The notes under the pieces are model-generated. The model was not told the origin of the DNA, searched no databases, and was given only the letters and a program-made list of their open reading frames with translations. A stretch of 12,010 bases of DNA from Scatomorpha sp964535405 (GTDB lineage Bacteria > Bacillota > Clostridia > Oscillospirales > Oscillospiraceae), in the NCBI GenBank assembly GCA_964535405.1, contig CAZHUG010000063.1:1-12010 (forward strand), in the 5' to 3' direction. Numbering within the stretch: the first letter of the stretch is position 1; the number at the start of each line of letters is the position of its first letter. Position numbers and translations under genes: made by a program. This document shows positions 10,013 to 12,010 of this stretch, one piece after another.

Positions 10013-10939
10013 ATGAAGCATCTTTTCATCGTCAACCCTGTGGCCGGAAAGCAAAAGCCAGAAGCAAAAATGAAGCTCATATCAGACACAATAAGGAGTC
10101 TGGATGAGACTCAGAAAAAAAACGACATCTTTGAATTATATGTTACCAAAGCACCCATGGACGCCTGTGACAAAATACGTCAGGAGGCCGCAAGCGGTGA
10201 ACCTCTGCGTGTGTACGCCTGTGGCGGTGACGGCACTCTCAACGAGTGCGTCAACGGCGTTGTCGGTTATCCGAACACCTCCGTCACGCATTACCCCTGC
10301 GGAACGGGAAACGACTTCATTAAGATGTTTGGCGAGGAGCGCAGCCGCTTCTTCGACCTCAGGGAGCTTATCGCAGGTGTCGTTCAGCCCATAGACGTCA
10401 TCAAGTGCAACGACCGCTACAGCATCAACATTTGCTCGCTCGGTCTGGATGCCCGCGTCGGCACCGATGTTCACAAATACAGCGGGCTCCCTCTCATTGG
10501 CGGCCCTGCCGGCTACATTGTGTCACTTCTCGTCAACTACGCCAAGGGTCTGTCGAGCAAAATGACCGCCTATGCCGACGGATTGACCTGCGGGCCCGAG
10601 CTGAACGTCGTCTGCGTCTGCAACGGACGCTACTACGGCGGCGGCTTCAACCCCACAAACGATGCCAGACCGGATGATGGCCTGATGGACGTTCTCATCG
10701 TCTCCGGCGTGAACCGGCTGACCTTCGTAAACGCTATAGCGGGCTATGCCAGCGGTAAATACAAAAAATTTCCGAAGTACATCACCTATCTGCGCACTGA
10801 CCATCTCGAGGTCAAGTCAGAAAAACGCGAGGTCATCAACGTCGATGGCGAGTCCGCATTTTCTGACAACGTGACCTTTGACATCATACCCAATGGCGTA
10901 AATTTCGTCGTTCCCGAAGGATTAAGCTTTTTTAAGTAG
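10013..10939 (+). CDS. Diacylglycerol kinase family lipid kinase (DgkB/YegS/BmrU type)
   Basis: A 308-residue member of the soluble DAGK-catalytic-domain lipid kinases. The nucleotide-binding region has FIVNPVAGK (5-13), CGGDGTLNECVNGV (70-83) and PCGTGNDF (95-102). The second domain has SINICSLGLDARVG (137-150), GGGFNPTNDARPDDGLMDVL (209-228) and NVDGE (276-280). All usual motifs are present. The family phosphorylates diacylglycerol or related lipids at the membrane. DgkB of Firmicutes recycles diacylglycerol from lipoteichoic acid synthesis, but YegS and BmrU are close relatives and the exact substrate cannot be read from sequence. A GGAGG site lies 9 bp before the ATG. It is 18 bp after the methyltransferase gene, so the pair is probably one transcript. 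No ordinary terminator follows it before the groESL promoter. Confidence 0.93.
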   Translation: MKHLFIVNPVAGKQKPEAKMKLISDTIRSLDETQKKNDIFELYVTKAPMDACDKIRQEAASGEPLRVYACGGDGTLNECVNGVVGYPNTSVTHYPCGTGNDFIKMFGEERSRFFDLRELIAGVVQPIDVIKCNDRYSINICSLGLDARVGTDVHKYSGLPLIGGPAGYIVSLLVNYAKGLSSKMTAYADGLTCGPELNVVCVCNGRYYGGGFNPTNDARPDDGLMDVLIVSGVNRLTFVNAIAGYASGKYKKFPKYITYLRTDHLEVKSEKREVINVDGESAFSDNVTFDIIPNGVNFVVPEGLSFFK

Positions 10940-10978
10940 ATGTTCACAGAAACTTCGCAATTATTTATATAAAATTCC

Positions 10979-11006
10979 TTGACATTTTTCTAAATTGTGC
11001 TATTTT
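10979..11006 (+). promoter_or_regulatory. Sigma-A promoter of groESL
   Basis: A perfect TTGACA at 10979-10984 and TATTTT at 11001-11006 with a 16-bp spacer. TGC directly before the -10 box makes it an extended -10. Transcription would start near 11013, inside the CIRCE element, which is the usual arrangement for HrcA repression. Confidence 0.8.
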
Positions 11007-11007
11007 A

Positions 11008-11050
11008 TTAGTGGGTTAGCACTCACTGTTCGCGAGTGCTAACCCACTAA
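11008..11050 (+). promoter_or_regulatory. Extended CIRCE operator (HrcA binding site)
   Basis: The core TTAGCACTC (11016-11024), a 9-base spacer (11025-11033) and GAGTGCTAA (11034-11042) match the CIRCE consensus exactly. HrcA binds this site and represses groESL until heat stress. The inverted repeat runs 8 bp further out on each side (TTAGTGGG / CCCACTAA), giving perfect 17-bp arms around the spacer, longer than the standard 9-bp arms. Most of it lies in the transcribed leader and could form a strong RNA hairpin. Confidence 0.97.
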
Positions 11051-11083
11051 AGTTGTTTATAAATTCTTAGGAGGTAATATACA

Positions 11084-11368
11084 ATGAAACTTAAGCCTTT
11101 AGCAGACAGGGTCGTGCTCAAGCAGCAGGAAGCTGAGGAAAAAACCAAGAGCGGCATCATCCTCACCTCCGCCGCGCAGGAAAAGCCTGAGATGTACGAG
11201 GTTGTCGAGGTTGGCCCCGGTGGTCTTGTGGACGGCAATGAGGTCGAGATGACCGTCAAGGCCGGCGACATTGTTCTTGTCGGCAAGTACAGCGGAACCA
11301 AGGTCAAGGTTGACGAAGACGAGCTGACTATTGTCAAGCAGTCCGACATCCTGGCTATCGTAGAATAA
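11084..11368 (+). CDS. groES: Co-chaperonin GroES
   Basis: A 94-residue protein, the normal GroES length. It begins KLKPLADRVVLKQQEAEEKT, followed by the mobile loop KSGIILTSAAQEKPEMYEVV that docks on GroEL. The family segment VGPGG is followed by KAGDIVLVGKYSGTKVKVDE, and the end is ILAIVE. It forms the heptameric lid of the GroEL folding chamber in the cytoplasm. AGGAGGT lies 8 bp before the ATG. The CIRCE element precedes it and groL follows 14 bp after the stop, so it is heat-shock regulated through HrcA. Confidence 0.98.
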   Translation: MKLKPLADRVVLKQQEAEEKTKSGIILTSAAQEKPEMYEVVEVGPGGLVDGNEVEMTVKAGDIVLVGKYSGTKVKVDEDELTIVKQSDILAIVE

Positions 11369-11382
11369 GGAGGAAATAATTC

Positions 11383-12010
11383 ATGGCAAAGCAGATTATC
11401 TACGGTGAGGAGGCCCGCAAGGCCCTTGAAACCGGCATTAACAAGCTGGCTGACACCGTCAAAATAACCCTCGGCCCCAAGGGTCGCAACGTAGTTCTGG
11501 GCAAGAAATTCGGCTCCCCCCTCATCACCAATGACGGCGTGACCATTGCCAAGGAAATTGAGCTTGAGGACGAGTTCGAGAACATGGGCGCTCAGCTCAT
11601 CCGTGAGGTCTCCACCAAGACCAACGACGTCGCAGGCGACGGCACCACCAGCGCCACCCTGCTGGCACAGAGCATGGTGCGTGAGGGTCTGAAGAATCTC
11701 GCCGCCGGTGCAAACCCCATGGTCATGCGCCGCGGAATCACCAAGGCAACCGAGGCCGCAGTGGCGGAGATTCGCAGAATATCCCAGCCTGTCTCCGGCA
11801 GCAACGATATCGCCCGCGTCGGCGCTATCTCCTCCGGCGAAGAGCTCATAGGCACTCTCATTGCCGAGGCAATGGAGAAGGTCAGCCAGAACGGCGTCAT
11901 AACCGTCGAGGAGTCCAAGACCGCGGATACCTACAGCGAGGTTGTCGAGGGAATGCAGTTTGACCGTGGTTATATTACCCCCTATATGGTCACAGATAAC
12001 GAGAAGATGG
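11383..12010 (+). CDS. groL: Chaperonin GroEL, N-terminal part (cut by window edge)
   Basis: The ATG at 11383 follows a GGAGG site 8 bp upstream and opens 209 codons before the right edge. My translation starts MAKQIIYGEEARKAL and contains TLGPKGRNVVL (29-39), the nucleotide-binding NDGVTIAKEIELED (50-63) and NDVAGDGTTSATLLAQ (81-96). The catalytic aspartate of the GDGTT loop is D86 here. The equatorial, intermediate and first apical segments (GVITVEESKT, EGMQFDRGYITPYM) are intact. GroEL forms the double-ring folding chamber with GroES. One small oddity is serine at residue 90, where most GroELs have the third threonine of DGTTT. It is transcribed with groES. Confidence 0.97.
   Translation, partial: MAKQIIYGEEARKALETGINKLADTVKITLGPKGRNVVLGKKFGSPLITNDGVTIAKEIELEDEFENMGAQLIREVSTKTNDVAGDGTTSATLLAQSMVREGLKNLAAGANPMVMRRGITKATEAAVAEIRRISQPVSGSNDIARVGAISSGEELIGTLIAEAMEKVSQNGVITVEESKTADTYSEVVEGMQFDRGYITPYMVTDNEKM

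Overview
The window is a typical chromosomal stretch from a Gram-positive bacterium of the Clostridia, most likely near the Oscillospiraceae/Ruminococcaceae. This rests on the gene content (RecD2 without RecBC, ComF, a clostridial-type CstA, a YpsC-like methyltransferase, a BmrU/DagK-type lipid kinase, and groESL under a CIRCE operator). Strong GGAGG-type ribosome binding sites and moderately GC-rich genes separated by AT-rich spacers also fit. The lineage is an inference from family resemblance, not from a marker gene. I see no mobile element, CRISPR array, tRNA or rRNA.

Layout. Positions 1-8653 are read on the minus strand and 8885-12010 on the plus strand. The two halves diverge from a 231-bp AT-rich spacer. 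On the minus strand, in transcription order, the first unit is a 170-residue protein of unknown function with a TTG start, followed 3 bp later by a CstA-family transporter. It ends at a clear intrinsic terminator (about 6303-6346). The second unit has a near-consensus sigma-A promoter (6268-6296) just past that terminator. It carries uvrA, a small COG2426-type membrane protein, a short membrane-anchored protein resembling the start of a glycosyltransferase domain, recD2 and comF (cut by the left edge). The last three overlap one another, so at least recD2 and its two neighbours are probably co-translated. On the plus strand, a THUMP-domain RNA guanine N2-methyltransferase and a diacylglycerol-kinase-family lipid kinase form a two-gene unit. 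Next come the groES-groL heat-shock operon promoter and an unusually long, perfect CIRCE palindrome, then groES and the first 209 codons of groL.

How the genes fit together. The uvrA-recD2-comF run combines excision repair, helicase action and a late competence-type protein, so a DNA-maintenance theme is plausible, with two unexplained small membrane proteins embedded in it. The 170-residue gene and cstA look like a transporter with a possible accessory protein. groESL is a standard HrcA-controlled chaperonin operon. Overall this is mostly a housekeeping region. The items most worth a second look are the CstA-coupled unknown protein, the orphan glycosyltransferase-like membrane protein between the exporter and recD2, and the extended CIRCE element. 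I did not find convincing evidence of a new multi-gene system.
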